DNA of 64,000 bases, from contig CAKRFY010000007.1 of assembly GCA_934320895.1 (NCBI GenBank), positions 33,062-97,061 of the forward strand, read 5' to 3'. Origin of the DNA: an uncultured Lachnospiraceae bacterium (GTDB lineage Bacteria; Bacillota; Clostridia; Lachnospirales; Lachnospiraceae). The notes under the pieces were generated by a model. That model saw only the letters and a program-made list of their open reading frames with translations. It was not told the origin of the DNA and searched no databases. The position numbers and the translations under genes are program-made. Of this stretch, positions 1-7,524 are shown one piece after another; positions within the stretch are counted from its first letter, which is position 1, and the number at the start of each line of letters is the position of its first letter.

Positions 1-1110
1 GTTCACATTTTCTATACAGTTATTCAAAGCATTATTTAAAATCACACTCAGATCAAATGCATTTAGCTTCGTATTCTCCGGATAATGGAAATCTGATATA
101 AACCGAATCTGCTTTTCTTTTGCTTCTCTTAGCTTTTCCATCAAAATAGCGTCAATCACAGGACTTCCTGTCTTTATCGCAGGAGATACCTCATCCCATT
201 CATTTTTCAGATGTTTCAGATATTCTATAGCATCAACCGTATTGTCATGCGCCACCAGATGTTCTAATGTCTGCATATGATTTCCCATATCATGGCGCAG
301 GGAGCGGATATCCTGATATAGCTTTTCCACTTCCTCGATATGCTTTTTCATGTCACTTATCTGATTTAACACCAGTTCCTGTCCCTGCTGTTCTTCCTGC
401 GTCTGTTTCCAGTTTTGGAACATTACAATCACCGCAAGAATAGCACCTATGGAAATCAGATAGTGAAAAAAACTTATAGCTCCGTAAAATCCATAGGTAT
501 CAATCATACTCTTTCCGGTATCTTTTTCATATATTTTGAAAATACCATACTCAGTGACACCTACAAGCGAAGGTATAGTAAGAATTACCATCTCTTTGAC
601 ATCCATCTCATCTTTTTTGTATATGTATGCTTTGTTAATTAGTCCGATTGCAACTGTAAGAAAAACAATACAAAGTACAATATCAATCCCCCTGCTTCCC
701 ACATAGAGTCCATATTGCAGCCATTCTTTTCCTGTACCCATATCCCGAAATACAAGTGTTTTTTCAATGAGATTATCTAATTTTGCAGCCATTGCAACCG
801 CCGGCCATCGTATTGAAAAGAAAGTAACTGAAAGAAATATTTTCTGATATATGTTTCTTCTGTCCTCTGCATACATCACAGGAAACGCTGCTATAACTCC
901 AATCAGATATGCAAAAAAATTATCAATCTGCTGCGGAATCACATATAGTACAAGCATCGTCGCGATATAAATAATACTGACTGCCACAGCCCTCTTCTTC
1001 TTTTTCATATAAGGACATACAAATTTACCAAAACAGATTCCTGTAATCACAAGAATCGCAATAACAGACATCTTTGCCGTAACCATCCAGCATTTTTCTA
1101 ACAAGCTCAT
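1..1110 (-). CDS. GHKL sensor histidine kinase, AgrC-like (3' end cut by window edge)
   Basis: A membrane histidine kinase that should phosphorylate the adjacent LytTR regulator. The frame is open from an ATG at 1110 to base 1 (370 residues seen). Several hydrophobic segments fill residues 10-230. A helical linker follows, then the phospho-acceptor box RHDMGNH with His at about residue 273. The beginning of the ATP-binding N-box (LNNALNNCIEN) lies at the window edge. The rest of the HATPase domain is outside the window. The start overlaps the regulator stop as TGATG, so the pair is translationally coupled. The six-or-so membrane passes and the RHDMGNH box are typical of the AgrC/HPK10 group, which often senses peptides. 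The ligand is unknown, and no peptide precursor gene was seen here. Confidence 0.85.
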   Translation of the reverse strand, partial: MSLLEKCWMVTAKMSVIAILVITGICFGKFVCPYMKKKKRAVAVSIIYIATMLVLYVIPQQIDNFFAYLIGVIAAFPVMYAEDRRNIYQKIFLSVTFFSIRWPAVAMAAKLDNLIEKTLVFRDMGTGKEWLQYGLYVGSRGIDIVLCIVFLTVAIGLINKAYIYKKDEMDVKEMVILTIPSLVGVTEYGIFKIYEKDTGKSMIDTYGFYGAISFFHYLISIGAILAVIVMFQNWKQTQEEQQGQELVLNQISDMKKHIEEVEKLYQDIRSLRHDMGNHMQTLEHLVAHDNTVDAIEYLKHLKNEWDEVSPAIKTGSPVIDAILMEKLREAKEKQIRFISDFHYPENTKLNAFDLSVILNNALNNCIENVN

Positions 1111-1820
1111 CAGATCTGATTTCCTTTCCTCTGGTTATATTTCAGATACTGCTTTACAAACTCAGGATAATTCTTTTTAGCAAGCAACGCAGTTCCATTT
1201 TCCATCGTTACGCAATCTGCATCATATTTTTCAACATATTTGAAATGTATAAGATATGCTCTGTGTGTACGAAAAAAATCTTCACCTGCCTTGTCACTCA
1301 ACTCCTTTAGTTTTCCGTAATATTCAATATCCGTATTCTGTGTATGGATAATAACTTTTCTGTTATATACTTCGGCATACACAATATCCCTCAAAAACAC
1401 TTTTATATGACTTCCTGATGACTGTATCATTATATATCTTTCGTCAGTTTTATTTTCAGAATGTTTCCCTACTGTTTTTACTGCCTTTTTTACAATCTCC
1501 TCAAATTTTTCATCTGAAAACGGCTTAACCAGATAATGAAATGCAGCAACATCAAATGCCTGAAAAACATACTCCTCCACCGCCGTCACAAATATCAGTA
1601 CCATATCTTCATTGCTCTCGCGGAGAATTTTCGCTGTTTTCATCCCGTCTGTTCCCGGCATCTGAATATCCAAAAAGAGAATATCAGGCTTACAGCCGCT
1701 TGAAATCAATTCATCACCTGACAGGTACTTTTCTATAACCACATCAGGCAGAAGTTTTTTTATTTTTTCTTCTAATATCTGTACTATAGACTTATCATCA
1801 TCGCAGATGGCGATATGCAT
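1110..1820 (-). CDS. LytTR-family response regulator (AgrA/ComE type)
   Basis: A DNA-binding response regulator of about 236 residues. The N-terminal receiver has the acidic pocket CDDD near residues 6-9, phospho-Asp at about 51 in LFLDIQMPG, and a conserved Lys in VKPF. From about residue 130 a LytTR domain follows, with the typical segments FFRTHRAYLIH and VYNRKVIIHT. The ATG at 1820 is chosen because a GGGGGG ribosome site lies 6-7 bases upstream; an upstream in-frame ATG at 1850 has none. It is transcribed ahead of the histidine kinase. Tandem 33-bp repeats upstream carry LytTR-box-like half sites and may be its own binding region. Confidence 0.9.
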   Translation of the reverse strand: MHIAICDDDKSIVQILEEKIKKLLPDVVIEKYLSGDELISSGCKPDILFLDIQMPGTDGMKTAKILRESNEDMVLIFVTAVEEYVFQAFDVAAFHYLVKPFSDEKFEEIVKKAVKTVGKHSENKTDERYIMIQSSGSHIKVFLRDIVYAEVYNRKVIIHTQNTDIEYYGKLKELSDKAGEDFFRTHRAYLIHFKYVEKYDADCVTMENGTALLAKKNYPEFVKQYLKYNQRKGNQI

Positions 1821-1941
1821 ATTAATCCCCCCTAATTGTATATACATCAATTATAACAAAAAAATTAAAGCAATATCTATCTCTAATGATGTGAATGAAC
1901 CTTTTTTTGTTGTGAACAAGATATTATACATCATATTTGCA

Positions 1942-2040
1942 ACTTTCTTCAAGATTATTTTTTGCCGTTTTGTGACTTTCTTCAAGATTTTATTTATCGT
2001 TTTTGTAACTTTCTTCAAGATTTTATCCTTTTATTTCAAA
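1942..2040. repeat. Three 33-bp tandem repeats upstream of the LytTR regulator
   Basis: The core ACTTTCTTCAAGAT starts at 1942, 1975 and 2008, exactly 33 bp apart, which is about three helical turns. The first two units are similar over their whole length and the third diverges at its end. Read on the minus strand, each unit ends in AAAGTT(A/G)C or AAAGTCAC, which resembles the AgrA/LytTR half-site pattern. Position directly upstream of a LytTR regulator gene suggests autoregulation. This is inference; only the repeat and its period are directly seen. Confidence 0.7.
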
Positions 2041-2068
2041 AAAGACAGTAGCTTTCACCACTGTCTTT
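2038..2068 (-). terminator. Intrinsic terminator after the SDR/AraC-remnant unit
   Basis: The minus strand shows a 9-bp perfect stem (AAAGACAGT / ACTGTCTTT) with a 10-base loop, followed by a T run. It lies downstream of the SDR gene and the AraC remnant and would separate them from the LytTR unit. Confidence 0.75.
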
Positions 2069-2154
2069 CTGATAATTGATATTTCCAAAGCCTTTTTATC
2101 ATCTCATAACTCATTTACAATAAGACTTAATCGTATTTGCGATAAAATACTCTA

Positions 2155-2328
2155 TCATTTCTGTTCCTGCTTATATGCCGTAACCGATTTTCCTGTCCAA
2201 AGAGAAAATGCCCGAAAGAATGAATTTATATCCTGATACCCCAGCAGATACGCAATATCTTCCGATACGGATATGCCATACATTTTCAGCAATGCCGCAT
2301 AATTTTTATCTAATGGAAAATGTTTCAA
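2155..2328 (-). pseudogene. AraC-family regulator remnant (C-terminal half of HTH domain)
   Basis: An open frame of about 57 codons encodes the end of an AraC/XylS DNA-binding domain. The motifs SVSEDIAYLLGYQDINSFF and FRAFSLWTGKSVTAYK match the second helix-turn-helix and the signature at the end of this family. A normal AraC protein is 250-300 residues, so the first helix-turn-helix and the whole sensor domain are missing. A TTG at 2328 has a GAAGG ribosome site 7 bases upstream, so a short peptide could be made. It cannot be a normal regulator. The stretch begins 14 bases after the SDR stop. The most likely history is deletion of a regulator that once controlled the SDR gene. Confidence 0.75.
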
Positions 2329-2342
2329 AGTGTCACCTTCTT

Positions 2343-3158
2343 TTAACTGAAATGTTTAATTACCCAGTCATAAACTCTGTCACCGAATATTTTCTGTGTT
2401 ATAACCATAGGCTTTGCCATAAAACCTACAAGATAGCGTGTGCGTGGTCTTTTCTTTGTAACTGCTTTCTTTACTGTTTTTGCAATTAGTTCCGGCTTTG
2501 CAAGCATATTTCCAGAATAATTTTTAATCATTCCGTCAGCAGCCTTGTTTGCATACTGCTCATAAGCTCCACCCTTTGCCGTTTCTTTCAAATGTTTTGC
2601 TGCTATGATTCCCCAGTCTGTTTTAATTCCACCCGGCTCGACAACCACTACATCAATTCCAAACGGAGTAAGTTCCATCCTAAGACAGTCTGAAAATCCC
2701 TCAACTGCAAACTTTGTTGCATGATACCAGCCACCAAATTTCGTCCAGATTTTTCCACCCATTGAAGATATATTCACAATCTTACCATATTGATTCTTTC
2801 TCATTCCCGGTGTTACAAGCTGAATAAGTCGTGCCATTCCAAAAAGATTTACATCAAACTGTCTTCTTGCCTCGTCCATAGGCACATCCTCGATGGCACC
2901 ATATGAGCCATACCCGGCATTATTTACAAGTACATCAATATGACCAACTTCCTTTAATATAGTTTCTACACATTTGACCATTGATTCTTCATTTGTCAAA
3001 TCTAAAGAAATCGGTCTGATCCCATCTTTTTTTAATTCCTTCATCTTATCAACACGTCTTGCTGCCGCATATACTGTAAATCCTGACTTTGCCAGTTCTC
3101 TTGCCGTCATCGCACCAATACCGCTGGATGCTCCTGTTACCAATGCTATTTTGCTCAT
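2343..3158 (-). CDS. Short-chain dehydrogenase/reductase
   Basis: An NAD(P)-dependent oxidoreductase with a Rossmann fold, about 271 residues. The cofactor loop TGASSGIG lies near residues 8-15, and NNAGYG near 85. The catalytic Ser is in ISSMGG near 138, and the YxxxK pair is in YHATK near 150. An Arg pair after the second strand (AARR) favours NADPH. The length is typical for a classical SDR. Two consecutive ATGs occur; the second (3158) has better spacing to GGAGG. The substrate cannot be told from sequence. It has its own promoter with TGGCACA repeats, and an AraC remnant follows it. Confidence 0.9.
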   Translation of the reverse strand: MSKIALVTGASSGIGAMTARELAKSGFTVYAAARRVDKMKELKKDGIRPISLDLTNEESMVKCVETILKEVGHIDVLVNNAGYGSYGAIEDVPMDEARRQFDVNLFGMARLIQLVTPGMRKNQYGKIVNISSMGGKIWTKFGGWYHATKFAVEGFSDCLRMELTPFGIDVVVVEPGGIKTDWGIIAAKHLKETAKGGAYEQYANKAADGMIKNYSGNMLAKPELIAKTVKKAVTKKRPRTRYLVGFMAKPMVITQKIFGDRVYDWVIKHFS

Positions 3159-3199
3159 CATAATTCCTCCGTATGTGATATGTTCTTTGTTATGATGCC

Positions 3200-3264
3200 A
3201 TTATAGCCAGTTATCTTTATGGATTGAATGACAGTCTGTGCCAATTTTAATGCAATTTGTGCCA
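3200..3264 (-). promoter_or_regulatory. SDR promoter with AraC-type direct repeats
   Basis: On the minus strand a TATAAT (3200-3205) lies 17 bp from TTCAAT (3223-3228). Immediately upstream, TGGCACA occurs twice in the same orientation (3237-3243 and 3258-3264), 21 bp apart, or two helical turns. This arrangement is what AraC-family activators commonly bind next to a weak -35 box. Binding by an AraC protein is inference. Confidence 0.6.
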
Positions 3265-3309
3265 CCTTACAGTCAAACTACACCTCTTACTTCCATAATT
3301 TTATTTCTA

Positions 3310-3408
3310 ACCTTGAACATCCGTTCAAAAAGTCTCCCTCGCTTTCAGCTTCTAGTCTTTAGTTCGAACTTCCATTGAAAAGCTTCCTCAATTTCAGCCT
3401 TTAATTCT
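3310..3408. repeat. Imperfect tandem repeat of about 49 bp at the 3' end of proX
   Basis: Two diverged copies sit side by side, both containing TTTCAGC (3343 and 3392) and a GAAC-containing end. The second copy overlaps the last codons of proX. The first contains the small palindrome TTGAACATCCGTTCAA at 3313-3328. No function is evident. Confidence 0.45.
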
Positions 3409-3901
3409 CATCCTTTGCTTCCAGCTCGGTCAATTCCACTTCGTTGCCATGTTCTTTTATTAATCTTATTAAATCATCTGCCTGCATATAAATAGTAGCT
3501 GTATTATCATTTGGATGAACGGCAATCTTTTTTCCAGCAAATTCTTTATCAAGGTAAAAATGTACTTTATTTTCCTTGTCATTCAAAATTCCAAGCGGCG
3601 TGACTGCCCCTGGTATAAGTCCCATAATATTTGACAGTTCTTCTTCTGATGCAAATGAAAGTGCCCGAAGTCCATTCTGCCTGCGAAATGCTTTTAAATC
3701 AACACGCTTATCTCCTTTTACGGTAATCAGATAATAATTACGCTTTTTATCATCCCTGACAAACAGATTTTTTGCATCACATTCAGGATAAGGCAGTTCT
3801 ACATCCTCTAAATCTTTCATATTGAAAACTGCCTTATGCTCAACAACTTCATATGATATATTTTTGTTTTCAAAATAACTGTAAATTTCTTTTTTATCCA
3901 T
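3401..3901 (-). CDS. proX: Prolyl-tRNA editing protein ProX (YbaK/EbsC family)
   Basis: A 166-residue free-standing aminoacyl-tRNA deacylase of the YbaK/ProX family. Family members hydrolyse mischarged tRNA-Pro (alanyl- or cysteinyl-) in the cytoplasm. The conserved Lys region VKGDKRVDLK is near residues 60-70, and the loop GLIPGAVTPLG is near 93-103. The acidic strand and C-terminal helix are as expected, and the length is typical for ProX. It is a single-gene unit downstream of a hairpin at 3961-3979. The exact mischarged substrate (Ala versus Cys) is not certain from sequence alone. Confidence 0.88.
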   Translation of the reverse strand: MDKKEIYSYFENKNISYEVVEHKAVFNMKDLEDVELPYPECDAKNLFVRDDKKRNYYLITVKGDKRVDLKAFRRQNGLRALSFASEEELSNIMGLIPGAVTPLGILNDKENKVHFYLDKEFAGKKIAVHPNDNTATIYMQADDLIRLIKEHGNEVELTELEAKDEN

Positions 3902-3960
3902 AATATGTCTCTTCTCATCACTTCACATCTGTCTTCATTTGCTTCTATAACATAATATGA

Positions 3961-3979
3961 GGGCAAAAATATTTTGCCC
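3961..3979 (-). terminator. Hairpin between CPBP protease and proX
   Basis: A perfect 8-bp inverted repeat GGGCAAAA / TTTTGCCC with a 3-base loop follows the CPBP gene. It lacks a strong T run beyond the stem, so termination is probable rather than clear. Confidence 0.5.
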
Positions 3980-4036
3980 CCAGCTAATGCACTGATTAGT
4001 ATATTTCTATATACATCTTACATTCCTTAAAATAAT

Positions 4037-5374
4037 CTATGACCCAAAATAATTACTGTCAAATCCTGTCTTTTCAGGCTCTTTCTTCTCTTCCTGCACA
4101 GTCTGTATGTTTCTATTTATATCTTTGTTCTGACCATCCTGTCCTGCTGTATTATTCTTATTTATATCGCCTGTGTTACTGTCAACATTCTGTGAACCAG
4201 ATGCTTTCTGATAAGGATTTTCCTGTCTGGTAAATACTCCATCATCATTGCCATTTCGACCATTAGGATTTCCACTAAATAAATCCTTTACATCTCTGCT
4301 TCTGTCATATCCATTTGGATTACCAAAGATGTCATCATCAGACATTCCCATCTGACTTTCCATCTCTTTCTTAAGTTCTTCAAACTCAATCTCATTCTGA
4401 CTTGGCTGCTCACTCTTTTCTATAAGTTTTCCTTTACTGTCAAGATGCTTTCCTACTATAACAATAGCTATGACAAGCACGATCGTAATAGCAAATCCGC
4501 CCTCCATACCAAAGCTTCCACCATTTATCACTGTTGCCCCACCATCAACTGATGTCGAAGTAAATATTGAACTTGTAATCTTGTTTCCACTTACACTTAT
4601 TCCATAAAGATTACCCTGAACAAAATTCCATACACTGTGAAATGCTCCAACAATCCATATGTTTTCACAATCAGCAAATAAAAGTGCCGCAAATAATCCA
4701 TATAAGAAAAGATTAAACATTGCAAGACCATCAACTCCAGCATTCATTCCATGAAGCATAGCAAAAAATAATGCACTAAATATTGCTGAATTTATCACAT
4801 GATATCTTCTTGTAAGTGATACAAAAAAATATCCTCTACAAAGAACTTCCTCTGCCATTCCCTGAATCATATACCCAATAAAATAACCCACTATATAGAT
4901 TACTGATATATTCTGTGCAATTCCGTCAAAAGTAATACTTTTTGTCAAGACGCATATAAGATATGCCACCGAAAAGATGACAAGTGAAAAGAACATTCCT
5001 TTTAAATAATTTAAAATAGCACCTTCAGTCTTAAAACCAAGTGTATTTAATTTCCTCTTTTCAACAAATCTGCAATACAGACATACAACTACTATGATAA
5101 GTAGTTCTGAGATAAGCGTTACAATAGTCATCCACTCCGGCATGTTTGATATAAGCTGCATCATCTTATTTATGTCAGGCTGACCTGATGTTATCATATT
5201 TATATAATCGTTATTTCCGAGCATATTTACCATCATAGCAGGCACCTGAATGATACCGCTCGCCATAGAACCGACAATAAATAATGCTATCGCAATACAG
5301 ATCTCTCCAAATATTCCATGCCCTCTCTTTACTGCTGCCGCCTGCATAAATTTAGGTTTTCTGATTTCTTTCAT
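4037..5374 (-). CDS. CPBP-family intramembrane metalloprotease with long hydrophilic tail
   Basis: A 445-residue membrane protein of the CAAX-protease/bacteriocin-processing (Abi) family. After a short basic N-terminus there are about eight hydrophobic segments up to residue 310. The glutamic-acid motif EEVLCRG (EExxxR type) lies near residue 174. HGMNAG near 210 and FHSVWNF near 245 supply the metal-binding His residues. The last 130 residues are hydrophilic and rich in Asn, Asp and Gln, probably a disordered cytoplasmic tail, which is longer than in most family members. The substrate is unknown. It stands alone between two hairpins. Confidence 0.85.
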   Translation of the reverse strand: MKEIRKPKFMQAAAVKRGHGIFGEICIAIALFIVGSMASGIIQVPAMMVNMLGNNDYINMITSGQPDINKMMQLISNMPEWMTIVTLISELLIIVVVCLYCRFVEKRKLNTLGFKTEGAILNYLKGMFFSLVIFSVAYLICVLTKSITFDGIAQNISVIYIVGYFIGYMIQGMAEEVLCRGYFFVSLTRRYHVINSAIFSALFFAMLHGMNAGVDGLAMFNLFLYGLFAALLFADCENIWIVGAFHSVWNFVQGNLYGISVSGNKITSSIFTSTSVDGGATVINGGSFGMEGGFAITIVLVIAIVIVGKHLDSKGKLIEKSEQPSQNEIEFEELKKEMESQMGMSDDDIFGNPNGYDRSRDVKDLFSGNPNGRNGNDDGVFTRQENPYQKASGSQNVDSNTGDINKNNTAGQDGQNKDINRNIQTVQEEKKEPEKTGFDSNYFGS

Positions 5375-5425
5375 AATAATAAACTTTTTGTTCCTCTCTT
5401 TAAATTCGGTTCACAAATCCTAAAT

Positions 5426-5453
5426 AGAGCCGGAAATTAACTTTTCCGGCTCT
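5426..5453 (-). terminator. Terminator-like hairpin after the anti-sigma gene
   Basis: A strong 9-bp stem AGAGCCGGA / TCCGGCTCT lies downstream of the anti-sigma gene on the minus strand. The following sequence is only weakly T-rich, so confidence is moderate. Confidence 0.55.
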
Positions 5454-5620
5454 GTAGTCTTTGCAAAGCGTTTTTATTTCACGCTTTAACTATAACAAAT
5501 ATCTGTTTTTTTATCAATAGCAGCAATATATTTCAGTCATATCATAAGAATTTTTTAATGTTACACCTACGATATGACCAGCAACAAATTTTTTCTTTTA
5601 AACATTTTTAATAAGACAAA

Positions 5621-6688
5621 CTATCTATCAAAATAATATTCTTTTCCTCCTACACTTATTCCCTTGATATCATCAATATCAAACGGCCCTTCAATATCCA
5701 TCAATGAATATCCCTTATTTTCTTCATTTCCATATTTTACTCTTGTCTGTTTTTTAGTAAGCTCTGAGCATATAGAAAATGAACTCTTTTTTCCATTTTT
5801 CATAAGAAGCTGCATATAACCACTATCATTTTTGCCTGTCTTTTCATAGTATTCATTCTGATATTTATAATACATCTTCGCAAATCCATAATCACTTGTC
5901 ACCGAAAGAGTACTTACTGTAACTTTATGACCTTTCACATACAATGACTTCTGTCTTTTATCAGCAGTTGTTTTTATCTTTACCTGGTATGTTCCGTCAT
6001 TTACAAAACGATCGGAATTATTTTTTTCTCTTCTCTCTCCGTCAAATGAAAGATTATGTTCTTTATCATATTCACCATGTACAAAATCCGTCAAGCCCAA
6101 TTCAAACACAACATCACCATTATAAACACCATCCGATGTATATGCATAATAAATCGTATTGTCGATTCTTTTCAAAATTCTGTTTCGCTCAGTCGAGATA
6201 TTATATTTTAAAAGTTGTTCATCTGTTATTGATGGGGATGATATAGCTAAATTTTTCGGAAGTTTAAATCCATTTTTTCCCGTAACCTTAAATATGACAT
6301 ATAATCTTGAACGGTCAGCAAAAAAAGCTCTTACTTTTATATTAAGATTTGTATTGGTATTCTTTTCTTCCAATACTTCAAAGTTACTATCAAGTTTTGA
6401 TATTATTTCAGGTTCTGCTTCCTTAGTTTTCCATATGTCACTGAAAAGTTCCGATATCGTCATGTTGTGCGTAGCTGCATATGTTCCTGTTCCTCCTATC
6501 AAAATAATTGCTGCACAAATAGCTGCGACTACTGGTTTAAATATATTCTTCTTTCTAAATCTCTTATTTTTTTCCTCTCTTTCATCCCAAATATTCATTA
6601 TGTTTCTATGGAGATTTAAATTCGGTTTTTCTTCCGTCCTCATGACATTTTTTAATAGCTCATCCATCTTTTTGTCCTGTTTATTCAT
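5621..6688 (-). CDS. Anti-sigma factor, DUF4179-type
   Basis: A 355-residue single-pass membrane protein. The first 45 residues are charged and cytoplasmic, and would hold the ECF sigma factor. One transmembrane helix follows at about residues 50-70 (VVAAICAAIILIGGTGTYAA). The remaining 280 residues form an extracytoplasmic domain in the style of DUF4179 proteins. The gene overlaps the sigma-factor stop by 8 bases, so the pair is translationally coupled. By analogy with known ECF/anti-sigma pairs it should sequester the sigma factor at the membrane until a surface signal releases it. The signal is unknown. Confidence 0.8.
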   Translation of the reverse strand: MNKQDKKMDELLKNVMRTEEKPNLNLHRNIMNIWDEREEKNKRFRKKNIFKPVVAAICAAIILIGGTGTYAATHNMTISELFSDIWKTKEAEPEIISKLDSNFEVLEEKNTNTNLNIKVRAFFADRSRLYVIFKVTGKNGFKLPKNLAISSPSITDEQLLKYNISTERNRILKRIDNTIYYAYTSDGVYNGDVVFELGLTDFVHGEYDKEHNLSFDGERREKNNSDRFVNDGTYQVKIKTTADKRQKSLYVKGHKVTVSTLSVTSDYGFAKMYYKYQNEYYEKTGKNDSGYMQLLMKNGKKSSFSICSELTKKQTRVKYGNEENKGYSLMDIEGPFDIDDIKGISVGGKEYYFDR

Positions 6689-7208
6689 AACCGTTTTCCT
6701 CCAATCTCTGTTTTAAAATTTTCCTTGCTTTATGTAATCTGCTTTCAACTGTTCCCTGTGGAATATGCAATGACTTTGAGATTTCTTTTGATGACATATC
6801 AAGTGAATAAAACATCTCAATAACTACTCTGTATCTGTCCTTTAATCTTGAAATCTCATATTTAAGATACTCTGCCTCATCATTTTTTAAGGCGTTTTCT
6901 TCCGGAGTAAGATTTTTGTCATCCCTGATGCTCTTTTCAAACTCTTCACCCATATCAGAAACCGGCACAATACTTTTCCGTCTGAAAATTTTTCTTCTCT
7001 TTGACTTCCAAATATAAAATGCTCTTCCCATAATATAACTTTTAGGATTATTGCTGTATTCTATTTTGTGCATATTCTCAATAATATCAAGCCATGTATC
7101 CTGAAACAATTCATCTGCGTCTTCCCTTTTTTCACAAAGCCTGATACAAAAAGAATATACATCTGTTTCATATCTTTTAAGTACATCCTCAAATTCTTCT
7201 CTTGTCAA
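6681..7208 (-). CDS. ECF-type RNA polymerase sigma factor
   Basis: A 175-residue sigma-70 family protein with only regions 2 and 4. Region 2 spans about residues 10-75 (DADELFQDTWLDIIEN, then a basic RRKIFRRK segment). Region 4 spans about 115-170 with the helix-turn-helix MSSKEISKSLHIPQGTVESR. It is the first gene of a two-gene unit with its anti-sigma factor. The Shine-Dalgarno AGGAGG precedes the ATG at 7208. Many ECF factors activate their own promoter, but no target promoter could be recognised here. Confidence 0.92.
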   Translation of the reverse strand: MTREEFEDVLKRYETDVYSFCIRLCEKREDADELFQDTWLDIIENMHKIEYSNNPKSYIMGRAFYIWKSKRRKIFRRKSIVPVSDMGEEFEKSIRDDKNLTPEENALKNDEAEYLKYEISRLKDRYRVVIEMFYSLDMSSKEISKSLHIPQGTVESRLHKARKILKQRLEENGYE

Positions 7209-7357
7209 AACATTTTCCTCCTTCTTAGGCGCCTACAACAAATATAAGTCATGACAAAAAGATTTCTTCATTTTTTGCATATAATAATCTTATGGTCATA
7301 TATCGTGCAAATAATGATACTATAAACCTTAAATAAAAAACTGCTTTCTAAATAATA

Positions 7358-7417
7358 AAAAAAGCTATAAATTCATCAGCCCCTTTTACATGATACTGAT
7401 GAATTTATAGCTTTTTT
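7358..7417 (-). terminator. Long bidirectional intrinsic terminator
   Basis: A 22-bp perfect inverted repeat (AAAAAAGCTATAAATTCATC with two more pairs) surrounds a 16-base loop and has T runs on both strands. It would end the trkA-trkH transcript on the minus strand. Confidence 0.85.
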
Positions 7418-7524
7418 AATTTTTTCTAAATATCACAATTTTGTACAAATGTTAAAACTGTCATAACCACATTGAGCAAATTTAAACCTGTCTTGTAAAC
7501 CACATATACCTATTAATTTTATAC

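Noticed and set aside
1807-2079. Plus-strand 90-codon frame upstream of the LytTR regulator with a repeated TFFKI peptide
   Set aside because: The repeated peptide is only the 33-bp DNA repeat read in frame; no ribosome site, and it overlaps the promoter region and the terminator.
3313-3328. Palindrome TTGAACATCCGTTCAA resembling a LexA/DinR box
   Set aside because: It matches GAAC-N4-GTTC but is far from any promoter, lies inside the tandem repeat after proX, and no SOS gene is adjacent.
6159-6716. Plus-strand 185-codon frame opposite the anti-sigma gene
   Set aside because: Antisense shadow of a confidently assigned gene, without start signals.
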